Positions 36,891 through 49,454 of a DNA stretch of 64,000 bases are shown here, piece by piece. Below the pieces are notes generated by a model that worked only from the letters and a program-made list of their open reading frames with translations, made no database searches and was not told where the DNA came from. Numbering within the stretch: the stretch's first letter is position 1; each line of letters opens with the position of its first letter. The stretch covers positions 1 through 64,000 of the forward strand of contig WHUX01000136.1 in assembly GCA_015179025.1 (NCBI GenBank), read 5' to 3'. Source of the stretch: Terfezia claveryi (taxonomy: Eukaryota > Ascomycota > Pezizomycetes > Pezizales > Pezizaceae). Position numbers and translations under genes: made by a program.

Positions 36891-37780
36891 CACAGCATAG
36901 CAAGCTTTTGCCTTTCCTTCTTCCATTTGGTGATCCGTATTTACTACTCGGTGATGATCATGAGGATAGTATATCAACATTGCCACCCACAGACGCACAT
37001 AAACATCACTACTTATTTGTCGGTCGGCGTTTTCAGTTTTTTGGGTCATACATGTTCTTCCCTAGTTTTCGTTTTATCACTCACTCAAGTTTTACCGGAT
37101 TTGGCTTGGGTAGGTCTTTAGTCGTGTTACTCTGGCAGGACGCAAGCTCATGGCGCAAGCTTATGGCGCAAGCTTAAGCGTTCAGATAATTGATCACATT
37201 GGAAATTGCATAGCTTTCGTGGATACAGATTTGCAGCGCATCATTGGGGTATGCTTGGGAAAGAGTTATTGGTGGGTGAGAGAAGAGTGGTGGGGCTCTG
37301 CATGCATGTACTGAGGAGAAAACTGTTTGGCATTTTGGCTTTTGATAATGTCGCATTTGAGATATTGGGCGATCATTGTTTATTTATTTAGTTACTCTCT
37401 TGCGAGTTTGGGTGTAATGCCATCGGGTTCTGTTTTTTTTTTTTTTTATACCTGGGCTTCCTTACTTTACGGAAAGTGGGGGTGAGTGGGTGAGTGGGTG
37501 AGCTGATCTGTTTACCTCTCATTTTCCTTACCTGCCAGTCGTCTTTGCTACTAATTTTACGGCAAAAATACCAGGTTTGCCTTCCGATATGTTTGTAAAA
37601 TCCTTAACATAGCGGGCATGATGTTAGAAAATCTTTTTGAATTCTTTTTTTTCAAAGAGGTGTTGAGGTTCATACCCAGTTTACTCCGACAAGTCAAATC
37701 TTGCTTAGAGGCTTGGTGTTTGTTTACTTTTTGTTGCTGAGCGGGCATTTCCTTTTACAATACCATCATATCATGCCAAT
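36891..37780. other. 3' flank of kinase, no gene recognised
   Basis: Nothing coding is recognised. It contains a short tandem of GCGCAAGCTTATG-type units (37140-37175), a T-run at 37432-37447 and a GGTGAGTGG microrepeat near 37480-37502. The AT-rich block begins just after it. Confidence 0.5.
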
Positions 37781-38431
37781 TTCACGATATCTTTTAACCT
37801 TTTTTTTTTTTTTTTTTTTTTTTGTCGCTTACGATTATCTCTTCTAGTGGAGAGACCATGTGAAGGTGTTTTATTTTTTTTATTTTTTTTTTGTTTTGAT
37901 TGGTGAATTCTTTGGGTTTTGGATTAGAGAATAAGGCTATGAAGATCATGAGATATTTACTATCATTATTAGTAGTAGTCAAATAAGAAAATTTTTATTT
38001 TATTAATATGTAAAATTAACTAGGCTCCTCTGTATAGACTAAATTATATTGAGGTTCCCCATTTGACTACTTAATTTAAAAAAAAAGTTTATTGATGTTA
38101 ATCATAATGTTTAATATATTAAAACTTTGGAGAGTACTAATATGAAATGATATCTTATAGAGAGAAGTAAAGAAAGGCATTGCAGGATATTATAAATGTA
38201 ATAATATTTTAGAAGATATTATTGAACACTATCTAGAAGAGGCTATTTTAGTCTATTATCTTATATATTAAGCAAGCTTTTGATTTTGTAACATGCTTGA
38301 ATAGAGGTTATAGTAGGTATAGTTTTTAACCTAGTAATAATTTATAATAGTATAATAATCCATATCAATTACTTCTACTTAGCAACACCCTTATCACCTT
38401 TTTCAATATATATCTTATAGCTAACTACCTT

Positions 38432-41080
38432 ATGGCCTCTGCTACCTATACTATTCATTTCACTAGTACTAGATTAATTAAACTTACTTATATAATTCCT
38501 GAAATACCTAGATATATGGATGCAACTATGTAGAAGGTTGTCACAACCGTCCTTTCCTAGCCAGGTTTGAGAGTCAGACGGAATTCCGTCCAACTCTCAT
38601 TATTGTTGATTAATATCGTTATTATCTCTATTCCCAAGATAAGGGGTCTTAGGAACCTTATTCCTTCTGGTGGTCTTGACCAGGAAGGAAGCCTGTATAT
38701 ATAGCTTGCTCTCTCTGCCCTCTCGTTGGATCACCATCTAACGTCTTGTATACCCAATACAGGACCTTGCTTCTCCCAGCGCTTTTGTACCTCCCTTGTG
38801 CACATCCTTGTCTCATATAAAACAACTCTGCGGTACAGTAGCCTCTCTTGACACACACGGCAACTGCCTCCGCGTGTCTCGTGTCCCTTGCCCTTTACCT
38901 CTCTTGCCTCTTGCTCTTACCTCCCATCTTAGCCTTCCCCTAGTCATACACATAGCGTTCCTACATGTATCTTACCCTAGCCTTTCCCCAGATCACACAT
39001 GTAGTGCTCCTACATGTGTGATTCCCTCTTGCCACTGCCCCGATGTACCCCTTAGTCGCCTTGTCCCCTAGAGCCCTCGTTACAAAGGTAATATAATATA
39101 CTTATAGAGAGCTTAATATATCCATCCTCTAATTAGCATAGCTATATAGTGTAGATAAATCTACACTTGGTTAGAGAATTAAAGAGAAGAGGGGCAGTAA
39201 GTCTAATTTATACCAGAATGAATAGCTATTTACTCCGGATGAAGAGTGTACTATTATTAACTACTACAACATGATAGAAAGGTTGGAATTTCTAGTCTCT
39301 AAGTCAATATTAGTATATCTTATACAAGATATACTCAACAAGTACTCAATTAGTCAAAGCAGTCTAAAAAATACTATAAACTTGAAAGATATAATAGCAA
39401 AGGATATAGAGGTAGCTAATAAGGTTCTGGTAATTGAGGTCTATTGGTTTAATTAATTTATACATTAATACTTAGATTTTAAGCTAGCATTTGTCTAATA
39501 TCAAAAGAGGAGGAGGAAGACTGCTACTAATTCAGAAGTATAGTAATACTTCTTTAAGACACTTGCTAACCTTATATATCGACAAAATATTTAAGAGAAG
39601 GATATATAAAACTATAATGAAAAAGGTATTACTATAGGTCAAAATTGAACTTATAATATAGCTATAGTACATATAGGCTATCAAGGTTATATAATAACAG
39701 AAGAGTTACATGAGTTTTATAGTGTATTGGAAATAATTAGTGCTATAGGAAAAGTACTACCTCCATTTATTGTATAGTAAGGCAAAATGCATTAGGAGTC
39801 CAACTATCAGATAGATAAAAGGGGAGTACATACTTATAATGCAACGTTTGTAGTCTCACCCAGTAGATATATAGATAATGAACTTAAATTAGAATATATA
39901 AAGTACCTTAATACTTATACTTGACATACAATTGAATAGTAGCTATGAGTTCTGATTGTTAATAGATATATATTATATATTGCCTATCTAATTATTGATC
40001 ATACTCTTAAGTATAATATTTATATTATATGCTTGCCTTCTAAAAGTACTTACCTTCTTTAACCTCTCAATGTTAGATGTTTTAGTATCTTACAGAAGGC
40101 CTATCAGTATAATCTTTATAAATAGATTTATTTGAATCTACTTACTATTCTATAGAAGCCTGACTTTCTTGAACTATTATTTCCAGTATAAAATAAGGTA
40201 TATATATACTACCTACTAGCTTATACTATAATTAACTATCTAAATTATTAGATATATATAATAATAACAATTATAGCTATATTTAGAGTCCTTAGCTATT
40301 GGCTTATTGATATTCTTGCAACTTATAGCAGTCTCCCACCACCCCTACCTCTAAGTAAGACTAGTACAATTATAATAGTACAATTTAAGACAACTATCTT
40401 AAATATTTATAGCTTGGATACTCCTATTCAACTGTAGGTGATAGTAAATAATATAGAGGTAGCAATTTCTAAGCTTACTACCTTGAGTAAGCTTTTACTA
40501 TATATATTTATTGATACAGCAATATAAGTTATTGCTGAATATCAAGATATAAACTTTTATGCAATAATACTAAATAAACTGAGGAATAGCAAGATGTAGA
40601 TGAGAACTGGCAAAAAGCACTTTAGTATAGTAAGAGTTATAGATTATAAGATAGTAGATATAAGGTTTAAAGAAATTACTTAGAAGAAAATTAAAGGTGA
40701 AGTTACAGAAAAAGCTAGACTAGTATACAAGAAAAAGGCTGCAACTAATAAGATTATTAAAAAGTAAGCTATACAACAAAAAAAGGCCACTTATAAGGTA
40801 CAAGCTATTTTAAAAGCTTAATGAAATATAAAATATGCTAAGGCTAAGGCTTTATAGCATCTTAAGTGGGACTAGGCTTGTACAGAATATCGGAAGCTTC
40901 TAAAAAAGCCTGTAAAGCTACTAAGGCCAAAGGCAGTAGGTATATAAAGTTTAGAATGTATGAAAGAGCAAGCTAGCAATGCAAATATAAAGACTGTATA
41001 GGATATTGAGGATATAGATAATAAGGATATTAAAGAATTAGTAGATATAGTATAAGAGTTAGAAATTACTAAATTCTCCA
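38432..41080 (+). pseudogene. Pogo-like DDE transposase pseudogene split by a solo LTR
   Basis: ATG at 38432 opens a frame that is interrupted by the LTR at 38539-39084. It resumes in the same register after one target copy (codon boundary at 39091). Downstream come an HTH-like piece (STLG*RIKEKRGSKS), LFTPDEE, and DDE-domain motifs. NEKG stands for the family's DEKG, then GKVLPPF, an aspartate position changed to Asn in LIVNRY, and LPSKSTYLL*PLNV. A Lys-rich C-terminal tail ends near 41080, though the exact end is unclear. Both altered catalytic positions are G-to-A changes (GAT to AAT). Many TAA/TAG/TGA stops and no indel are seen across the tested anchor points. It is the remains of a Tc1/mariner-superfamily pogo element. 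Confidence 0.85.
38539..39084 (+). repeat. Solo LTR related to element C, perfect AAGGT duplication
   Basis: A 546-bp sequence beginning TGTCACAACCG and ending CGTTACA, flanked by AAGGT at 38534-38538 and 39085-39089. Its middle resembles the complement of the element C LTR (CGTCTTGTATA-CCAATACAGG-CCTTGCTTCT, then CTCCCTTGTGCAC). It is plus-oriented, opposite to element C. In place of the shared hairpin motif it carries a 14-bp perfect palindrome GACGGAATTCCGTC (38577-38590). A solo LTR arises by recombination between two LTRs. Confidence 0.93.
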
Positions 41081-41712
41081 ATATAAGTGCTTGTATATAT
41101 CAATCCCAAATATTAATCTATGTCTATATTATTTATACTAATATCAATATAAATAGTAAATTGAGGTTCTAGTACTAGATAAGTTTTTTTATTCTTGATA
41201 TTCTTGCTTAAAAGTATTATATAGTAGAGGAAGAGATATTTTTTTAATTTTGAGGGTATATTTATAGATATTATGATTTGATTCAAGTTATTTCTTTAGC
41301 TATTATATATATATTGTAGAGCATATTCAATAATACTAGAAACTAATTTATTAGGTATATAGAAGTAGTCTACTAAATGTACTATTTTGAAATATTTATC
41401 ATGACCAAAGTAGTTGACATAGATTATTATACTATTATAGATCATTACTAGGTCAAAAACTATACAGTATGGTAGGATATAATATAATTGGGTATAGTAA
41501 TGACCACAATAGATGATTAAGCTATAAATAAAAAATTTTGATCTCCATTAATATTAATTGACTCTAGAGTTAATTGATAAAAGTACTATATATCAAGAAA
41601 AATTGATTTTAACAAAGCAGAGTTGTTTGCTAAAGGCTAATTATCATGAAGGCTAAAATCAAAAATTATGCATTTGATTACAAAAATTTTCTCAGCTGAC
41701 TACTACTAAGGA

Positions 41713-42366
41713 TAGTTACTTTTTAATTATAATTATAAAAATTATAATTATGAACCGCCTTGGCAACTTAATATATACTCTAATTAGTCAGGCTCATAAT
41801 TGCAATTGCAATTATAATCTAAACTCGTAATTGTACTCTCGAGTATATTTATAAACACAATTATAAATATAATTACAATTATATTTCTTAGTCATTAGTA
41901 AACTAATATTATTATATACAAATATCATAAAATTTAGAGATCTATCTCTGATATCACAAGATCTCCTATATTTATTTATCTCTAATATGACAAATCTCAC
42001 TAACTCCACTAATACAACAAATCTCACCAACTACTTCAACCTGACATATACCTCTAATAGCTCAAAAAGATTATAAATAATTCTTAATATTATAGTCTTA
42101 GAATCTAAAGATATTTTATTTTTAGTACTAAGTATCAGTAGCTTGGTGATGTATATGATGGATATGTATAATGCTTCTTAGTAAAAGACTATGATAGGTT
42201 GTTTGAGGTATTGAGGAAAACTAGTAGTAATCAGAATTATGGTAATTAGAATTATGATATAGGGTAGTCACTTATTAATTGCAATTTTTTACAGTTTAGG
42301 CTTAGTTCAAGGCTGCCAAGGCGCTTCGTAATTGCAATTTTCATGATTGCAATTAAGAAGTAACTA
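41713..42366. mobile_element. ~650-bp TA-flanked inverted-repeat element (MITE-like)
   Basis: Left end 41715 (GTTACTTTTTAATTATAATT) and right end 42364 (reverse complement GTTACTTCTTAATTGCAATC) are inverted repeats that extend about 60 bp, through CGCCTTGGCA. TA dinucleotides flank both ends (41713-41714 and 42365-42366), as for Tc1/mariner-type insertions. The terminal repeats are themselves near-palindromic (AATTGCAATT units). No coding region is seen. The left repeat has more T and A than the right, as uneven RIP would give. Confidence 0.7.
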
Positions 42367-43231
42367 CTCCTACTATTATTATTTATCTATTTATTTTTTG
42401 GCAGATCTAAATGTTTCGTTTCCTCCAAGGTTCAAGCAGTTTTTTATTACTGTTGTTTTGTTATTTAGTATTGACTCTAGAAAGAAAGAAAAAAAATTAA
42501 GGACCTTAGTATCTTCATGATTGTCATCAATATACTAGATGTAGTAAGACAACATATCTGCATTTTGACCTTCCCTATATGCAACTAAATACACTAGCGA
42601 AAATAGGGTAAATAAGCCCAGTGCAATCTTACTTTGTATTCTCCAGGTTTCTTGGTTTTGTTGGTCGGGCCTAGCCTATCCTACTAACATTATCAGGGCC
42701 TGTATTTGATTCCTAGTACCTCTATAAAGGGCTAATTTGAATTTATCCTTCGGCTGCACTAATGTAGATGGTTCAAAACAAAAAAACTTATCCTTGCTTA
42801 TTTAACCCTATTTATTATAACTAATCTCTAAAAATATATCTCTAAAAATTATGTCAAATTGTTGTCTCTAAAAATTGTGGGTTCTTGGCTTCTGTACTAG
42901 GATGAAGGTGTAGGTATTTTTACTTCTTTTTATCTTTATATCTCTCTTAACTTAAGTACTCTCTTATATAGCTAGCACTTTTTATACCAGTACTCTCTCA
43001 CATAGCTAGCACTCTCCCAGCTCCTACTCTATATTGCTGCTCCAACTCTACCACTGCTCCTACTACTCTAACTCTACCGGCACTCTCCCAGCTCCTTCTC
43101 TATATCACCTGCTCTAACTCTACTACCGCCTCCACTGCTCCAACTTTACTAGTACTCTCTCTACTACCACTTCCACCCCACCTACTTACTTCAACTCTAC
43201 TACTAGCTATCTAACTCTTTGTCCAAGCACT
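42367..43231. other. Non-coding stretch ending in diverged pyrimidine-rich repeat
   Basis: Nothing coding is recognised from 42367 to about 42950. From about 42950 to 43230 the plus strand is pyrimidine-rich, with a diverged ~70-bp tandem repeat whose units begin with GCACTCTCCCAGCTCC near 43010 and 43080. It directly precedes the start of the dioxygenase-like pseudogene and could be its old leader. Confidence 0.55.
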
Positions 43232-44443
43232 ATGACTACTATAACCTCCGCTAATACCTCTACAGCCACTGACACTCCAATCACTACCTCCACCTCTGCT
43301 ACTATTACTACTACTACTACTACAACTGCCTTACTTTCAGAGCAGGCATTTAAAGTCTATTTAGCCCATTTGGTTGCCAGTGGAGCATTTAATAAAGATT
43401 AATCGTAAAGGGCAAAAGGACTATACTAATATGTCAAATGTCTTCTACAATTGTAGGAAAAAGAGAGAACAACTCGAATCTTTTGGGAAGCTCCTACAAG
43501 TATTTCTGTATTGAAATAGTCTTTAAAAAATAAAAGAGGTTTACATACTTCTTATAATTCTTATAATTCAGAGCTAATTATAAGAAATAAAGGTCAATAT
43601 TCTTTACTCATAATGAGGAATTCTTAACTCTCATCTTTCCAAAGATTTCAATCAGGTCCAGAGCATTTGGAGATTAGAAATAAAAATGGCTGTCTCTTAG
43701 CTTACTAACTCAGAATTCCAGACTTCTTGGTTGGAGACTTAGTTGAAACTGAGCTTCTTTTACCTGAAATAGGTGTACATCACTAATGGAAGATAGATCT
43801 CTGAGGAGAATTTCCTATCCGACACTATACTACTTGACTTGATAGTAGCTTAGATATTTTTTATAGTAAAAATTATTTAACTCAATAGCCTACCTCGATT
43901 ACTTAGATTGAAAGAAATAAATCCCTATAGCGGTATCTTGGAGATTGTTTGAAGCTTATTTTTCCTGAAGCATATAATAAGCTTACTAACATTACACTTC
44001 CTAACCTCCTTCAATTATTATATTATCCTTAGTCTGAAGCTGCTATTAACCAATAAATAACACCAGATAGTATTTTACAATATCATCAAGATTGGAAGGA
44101 TATTCGTTCTGCCCCCAATGCAGTTGTACTATATAGTAATTATGATGGAGGTGATTTAGTATTATGGCAAGCCAAATGCATTTTGGAGCTTTGACTTAAT
44201 GATGCTCTATTATTTATAGGTTCTTTAATCTGTCATAGCAATACTAAGATTACTCGAGGTATTAGAAATAGTGTTAATCTATTTACTCATAAAAGTATCA
44301 TAGATTGGATTAAACAGAACCCTTCTGCTTCTGTGTTAAAGAAAAGAAAAGGTAGTCAGCAGCTGGAGCCTTTTGAGCCTAAGAAAAAGCCTACTAGACG
44401 AGGTCAACTAAGTAAAAAAAAGGCAAAAAATATTGTTCAGTAG
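43232..44443 (+). pseudogene. TET/JBP-like 2-oxoglutarate/Fe(II) dioxygenase pseudogene
   Basis: One unbroken register of 404 codons from ATG 43232 to TAG 44441-44443, with about 16 internal stops and no indel. A Thr-rich N-terminus is followed by RYLGDCLKLIFPEAYNKL. Then comes a double-stranded beta-helix region: HQD (metal-binding HxD), YDGGDLVLW, LNDALLFIGSLICHSN (distal His), RGIRNS (2-oxoglutarate-binding Arg) and FTHKSIIDW. A basic Lys-rich tail (KKRKGSQQ, KKKPTRRGQLSKKKAK) follows. This order matches fungal TET/JBP-like dioxygenases, which elsewhere oxidise 5-methylcytosine or thymine and in fungi are often carried with transposons. Every internal stop can be one C-to-T or G-to-A step from a sense codon. 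The family call rests on motifs alone. Confidence 0.7.
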
Positions 44444-44869
44444 TTCTGTCTATATATTTAGTTCATGTATTGTCTGTATATTATCTGTGCTCCATGTATT
44501 TTGCATGTCCATCTATTGCTTTTTTGTTTCTCTGTACTAATAATAATATATCATATATACTACCTTCTACCTACTACTCACTTACCTACTTACTGACCTC
44601 TTTTCTACTCCTCTACGTACCTGTCGACCTGTCGACTTCTATTGAACTATTTTTTACCCACCTTTGGTGTACTCCTTATACAATGGATACAGCATATTAT
44701 AGATGTTATCAATCTCAAAAAAATGTTGATGAGTTTGATATATATATATCATATAGTAGACAATAGCGAAGGTTAACTTGTATTCTATGCTTGATTAGTA
44801 TATATATATCACTATCTTAGTATATAAAATAAAAGACTAATATTAAATTAGATTAACTCCCAAGTTCGA
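44444..44869. other. Spacer between dioxygenase-like pseudogene and Helitron
   Basis: AT-rich. An open frame at 44470-44766 (plus) has no recognisable family and a low-complexity composition; I do not call it a gene. A Helitron 5' end, if present, should lie here or upstream of 43232, but I cannot identify it. Confidence 0.4.
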
Positions 44870-47800
44870 CAATGTCAATAGAGAGAAAAACTCAGACTCC
44901 ATCAACAAGAACTCCATAATCAAAATCAAAATCAAAATCAAGAACAACCAAGAGAACAATATTATTATAAACAACTTAAAAGAGAGAGAGAAGAACAATC
45001 CATCATTAGAGAAGAATAACTTATTATTAGAGGAGGAGAAGTAAGTAGTAATTAAATAGTAATTAACTATACTTGCTAACTTTTTATAATTAGAATCCCT
45101 TAATACAATTTCCTCAGGCATTCTAAAGTACAATATAACCTCGAGCATTCCAAAGTACAATACAACCAAGAACACACTGCTATTTTAGTATAATATTAAT
45201 AGTATGCTCTCAATGTACTGCATTATATTGGTATAAAGAATGAATTAAATGATATTCCAGTACAGAACAAAACCTATTATTTAGTATATGTTGTAGTCAA
45301 GGTAATATTTCAATTCTATTTATGTGCCCACTACCTCCTCTATTACATGGATTATTATATGACCAAACTAGTACATTAAACCATTTCCGAACATATATCT
45401 GGAAATATAATTCTGCTTTAGCATTTGTTTCTTTGAAATATCAGCCAGATCAATATACAATTGGTAGACTATAATGCTTTTAAATCTATAGCATATTATA
45501 TCATATTACTGGGCCCCTACAGTATTCTTTGAATGTCTACCTTCAGTTTGTTTAAATATTTCTTTATGATCCTAAAGATGTAGTAGCTCAACTTCAACTT
45601 CAACTTGGGGGCCATGTATTACCTTCTGTAATTGACATATATCTCTTATAAGAATTATTAGTTATGTTACATAACTATAATCCTTTTATTCCAATATACC
45701 ATATAATATATAAAAGAATGCAAGAAGCAATTAGAGGATTATCTCAAAAGGAAGTTTAGATAATTCTTAATCCCCATTTAGAATTAATACTTACAAAAGG
45801 AGAGGACTATCAATGATATAATCTACCTACAACAAATAAAGTTACAATTATTATTTCTAATGAATATAATTTAGCTTCTAATTGAGATATTATACTGGCA
45901 AAGTAAAATATACAACTATATTAGGCCTTTTTAACTATCAATTCTAGTCATACTACATATACACCTCTACATTATATACTCTTATTCCTATATAGAGAAC
46001 ATGGATGGAATTGGTCATTACAACTACAACATAGTTACGAGTGGGTTAGATCTCCTAAATAACTATTACAAAGGTAATACTATCAGTTCCATCTACATTC
46101 TCGATTATTCAAACCTATGACTCTATTTCATGCAGGTTGTCTACTACAACAATACATTATAGATGCTTTTACTATTATTGATCAAGTAAAGTTAGAGTAA
46201 ATTCAAATGAATCAAGTATCTATACAAGCAGATTTGTATAATGGCCTAGCTGATGCTATTGTTTGGGATGAGATAAATGCAAGTGCATTAGGATGGCGGG
46301 TAGTTTTACCAAGTAGTTTCTTGGGAAGTAATTAATTTATGCAATAGCTCTTTCAAGATTCAATGGCTATTATATGCTATTTCGATAAACCTACCCTTTT
46401 TATTACATTCACTACCAATCCTAAATGGAAAGAAATCCAAGATGAACTATTACCATATCAGTCAGCAATAGATTGACCAGATTTAGTAGCTCAGGTTTTT
46501 TATTTAAAACAATAAGATTTGCTTGCACAAGTATAATTTGATGGAATTTTTGGCTGGTTTTTAGGTTGTATATAGATAATTGAGTACCAAAAGCATGGAT
46601 TACCTCATATGTACTTATTGGTATTTTTATATCAAGAAGACTAATTTTTTACTTCAGAAAGAATTGATAAAATTATATATGCTGAGCTTTCAACTCCAAT
46701 TCAAGATCTTGATGGAGAACTATGAAGAATCATTAGTACATCAATGGTTTATGGTCCTTGCGATGATCATTATCCTCGATCACCATATATGGCAAGTAGA
46801 ACTGGCCTAATAAGGTATGCAAAGTAATTTCTTAAGGAATTCTAAGAGATGACTATTGTTCTAGAAGATGGATATCCATTATATTGACGTTGAAATAATA
46901 GAGATATCTATGTTGGTTGAAATGGATTCTTATATGATAATCGTTGGGTTGTACCTTACAATCCTTACTTAAATTACTACTATCAAGCACATATCAATAT
47001 AGAAGTTTGTGTATCTATTCAAGCTATTAAATATATTCATAAATATATTTATAAAGGTTCTGATTATACTACTTTATAGTTATAGGAGACTGCTAATGCA
47101 GATGAGGTGCAATGCCATTTGCAAAGAAAATATATTGGCCCCTGTGAGGCTATATGGAGATTATTTGAGTTTCGAATGTATAAAGAATTTCCTGCCATCT
47201 ATTATTTACTAATCTACTTATTTGGGGAGCAACCAGTATATTTTGCAGAGGATTTAATAAGAGAAAAGCTTTAGTTACATTTAGATACTGCTCGATCTAA
47301 GCTTATGGCATGGTTTACCTATAACTCCTAATATAAAGATGGCTATCAGTACCTCTATTAACAATTTCCCTAATATTTTGTCTTTAAGAAAAAGGATAAA
47401 CAATAGTACCGAAGACAATGTAGCTTTGCAATTAGATAAATTTATCATTGTAATCCATTACAAGGAGAGTAGTTCTATCTACATTTACTTTTTACAATTA
47501 TCCCTGGTGCAACCTCATTTGCCAATCTTCGAACAATTAATAGGGTATTATATTCAATATTCTAGCAAGCCTGTCTTGCACTTGAGCTTTTAGAGGATGA
47601 TAATACATGGATTCAGTGCTTTGAAAAAGCAATTGTATTTGCAACTGGAGGTGTATTGCATACCCTCTTTGCAATGGCAGTTATTCATAGTAGAGTTGTA
47701 GATCCAAATCATCTTTGGATGTGCTTTAAGTTACATATATGTAATGATCTACTTCAGAGAATACAACATTTGGCTATTCAAGTTTCTAATGATATTCCTA

Positions 47801-49400
47801 TCTTATACCTAGATTATGGTTCATATCTTTTTTCAAAACTCTTTGCAGATGCTAGAAAAGCTTTAACAGACTATGGTTTACCCTTACCGATAGCAAATTG
47901 GCAATACTTTGATCATAAGAATTAGCTTATTATATCTGAATTAGTATATAATATGAATACTAAAGAACTTCTTGTATATTAACAAGTTCAATAATTGAAT
48001 AACAATCAACATCAAGTATATAATTCAATTCTATAGCAAATTGGAACCAATCCAAATAAAGTCCAATTTTTTGTTCAAGACCTTGCCAGAACAGGTAAAA
48101 CATTTCTATATAAATGTCTATGCCATCACTATCATGGTTAGAGAAAAATAGTTTTATATGTAGCATCATCAGGAATTGCTGCACTATTACTTCCTGGAGG
48201 CCAAATAGCTTGTTCTTGATTTTCAATTCCTTTAAATATTAATTAACAATCTATGTGTCGTATCAGAAAAAATACCTAACTTATAGATCTTCTTTGACAA
48301 ACAAGCTTAATTATTTAGGATAAAGTACCAATGCAGCACTGATATTGTTTTGAAGCTATCAGTCGAACTCTTAATGACATTTATAATATCTCCAACAATA
48401 ACTTATTTGGGAATATTCCAATTGTACTCGATAGTGACTTTGCACAAATTGCACTAGTTATACCTCGAGGTAACCAAGCTACAACTATTCATACTTCCCT
48501 ATAGAGTTCTCCAATATAGAAATACTTTCAGATTTTAAGCCTTATAATTAATATACGAGTACAAGAAGAAGCTGAAAATATTGCTTTTGTATCTTGGCTT
48601 GGAGAAATATTATACAAGCCTATACTCTATAGTACAATTACTTTACTCCCTTATATTCAAGCCTATACATGAGTTTAAGAACTCATTTAATTCATATATC
48701 CTCCTACTATTTTAGTAGCAGTATACAATGACTATACAGTATTCAGCAATTAATGTATTTTAGTATTTCTTAATGAGATGGTAAATTAGTTTAATACTAT
48801 AGTATTAGAACAGCTACCTAGAGATATACAAATATTTTATGCAATAAATACTATAGATATCAATGAAGAAGATCTCAAATTTATACAACATTTGGCAGAA
48901 TACCTCCAAAGTCTTGATTGTAGTAGTCTACCTCTATCTCAACTTATGTTAAAGGTTGGATGTCCAGTAATACTTATACGGAATCTTTATCCAACAAAAG
49001 GTCTTTATAATAGAACTCAGATGATTGTTACTTGGCTTGGACAATATTGTATTGAAGTACAAATACTTGGAGGGGACTTTTATGGGAAATGCAAACTAAT
49101 ACTAAGAATTGTATTGGCTACTACTGAGGGCAAGCTTCCATTTATCTTGAAATGAAAATAGTTTCCTATTAAGCTTTGCTTTACAATAACTGTTAACAAG
49201 TCACAAGGACAGACATTAGGTATAGTAGGGTTGGATTTACATTATCCTTCATTCTCACATGGTTAGCTGTATATTGCATTGTCACGAGTCACTAATGTAG
49301 CTAACCTTGCTGTATTGCAAACCTCATTTCCTGCTACTACACATAATATTGTCTATCCTAAGTTATTGATCCACAACTAGAATTATTTTGTATTTAAAGT
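44870..49400 (+). pseudogene. Helitron Rep/helicase pseudogene
   Basis: A Gln/Arg-rich N-terminus (QNQNQNQEQPREQ, about 44894-45000) lies in a neighbouring frame. From about 45190 to 49400 the plus-strand frame holds CSQCTALYW (zinc-finger-like), CCSQG, a Helitron-like N domain (SMAIICYFDKPTLFITFTTNPKW), and a Rep motif reading QKHGLPHMY where HxH is expected (second His to Tyr). After that come VPYNPYL, KYIHKYIYKGSD, and a PIF1-type helicase with P-loop LARTGKT (Gly to Arg) and C-terminal LKVGCPVILIRNL and NKSQGQTLG. Anchor points at 45205, 45289, 45961, 46576, 47656, 48079 and 48892 all share one frame, so no indel is apparent over ~4.2 kb despite dozens of stops. Helitrons transpose by rolling-circle replication. 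Confidence 0.9.
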
Positions 49401-49454
49401 CAAGTGTTGTGATATAACCAGAGTTAACTACTGTAGAAGTCATTTTGACCCCTA

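Noticed and set aside
43232..44443. An alternative genetic code (stop codons read as Gln or Arg) to explain the stop-rich frames
   Set aside because: Host genes nearby use normal stops, and the affected codons include TGA at Arg or Trp sites as well as altered catalytic residues in neighbouring elements. RIP-type mutation explains all of it.
44470..44766. 98-codon plus-strand frame between the dioxygenase-like and Helitron pseudogenes
   Set aside because: Hydrophobic low-complexity sequence in AT-rich DNA with no family signature.
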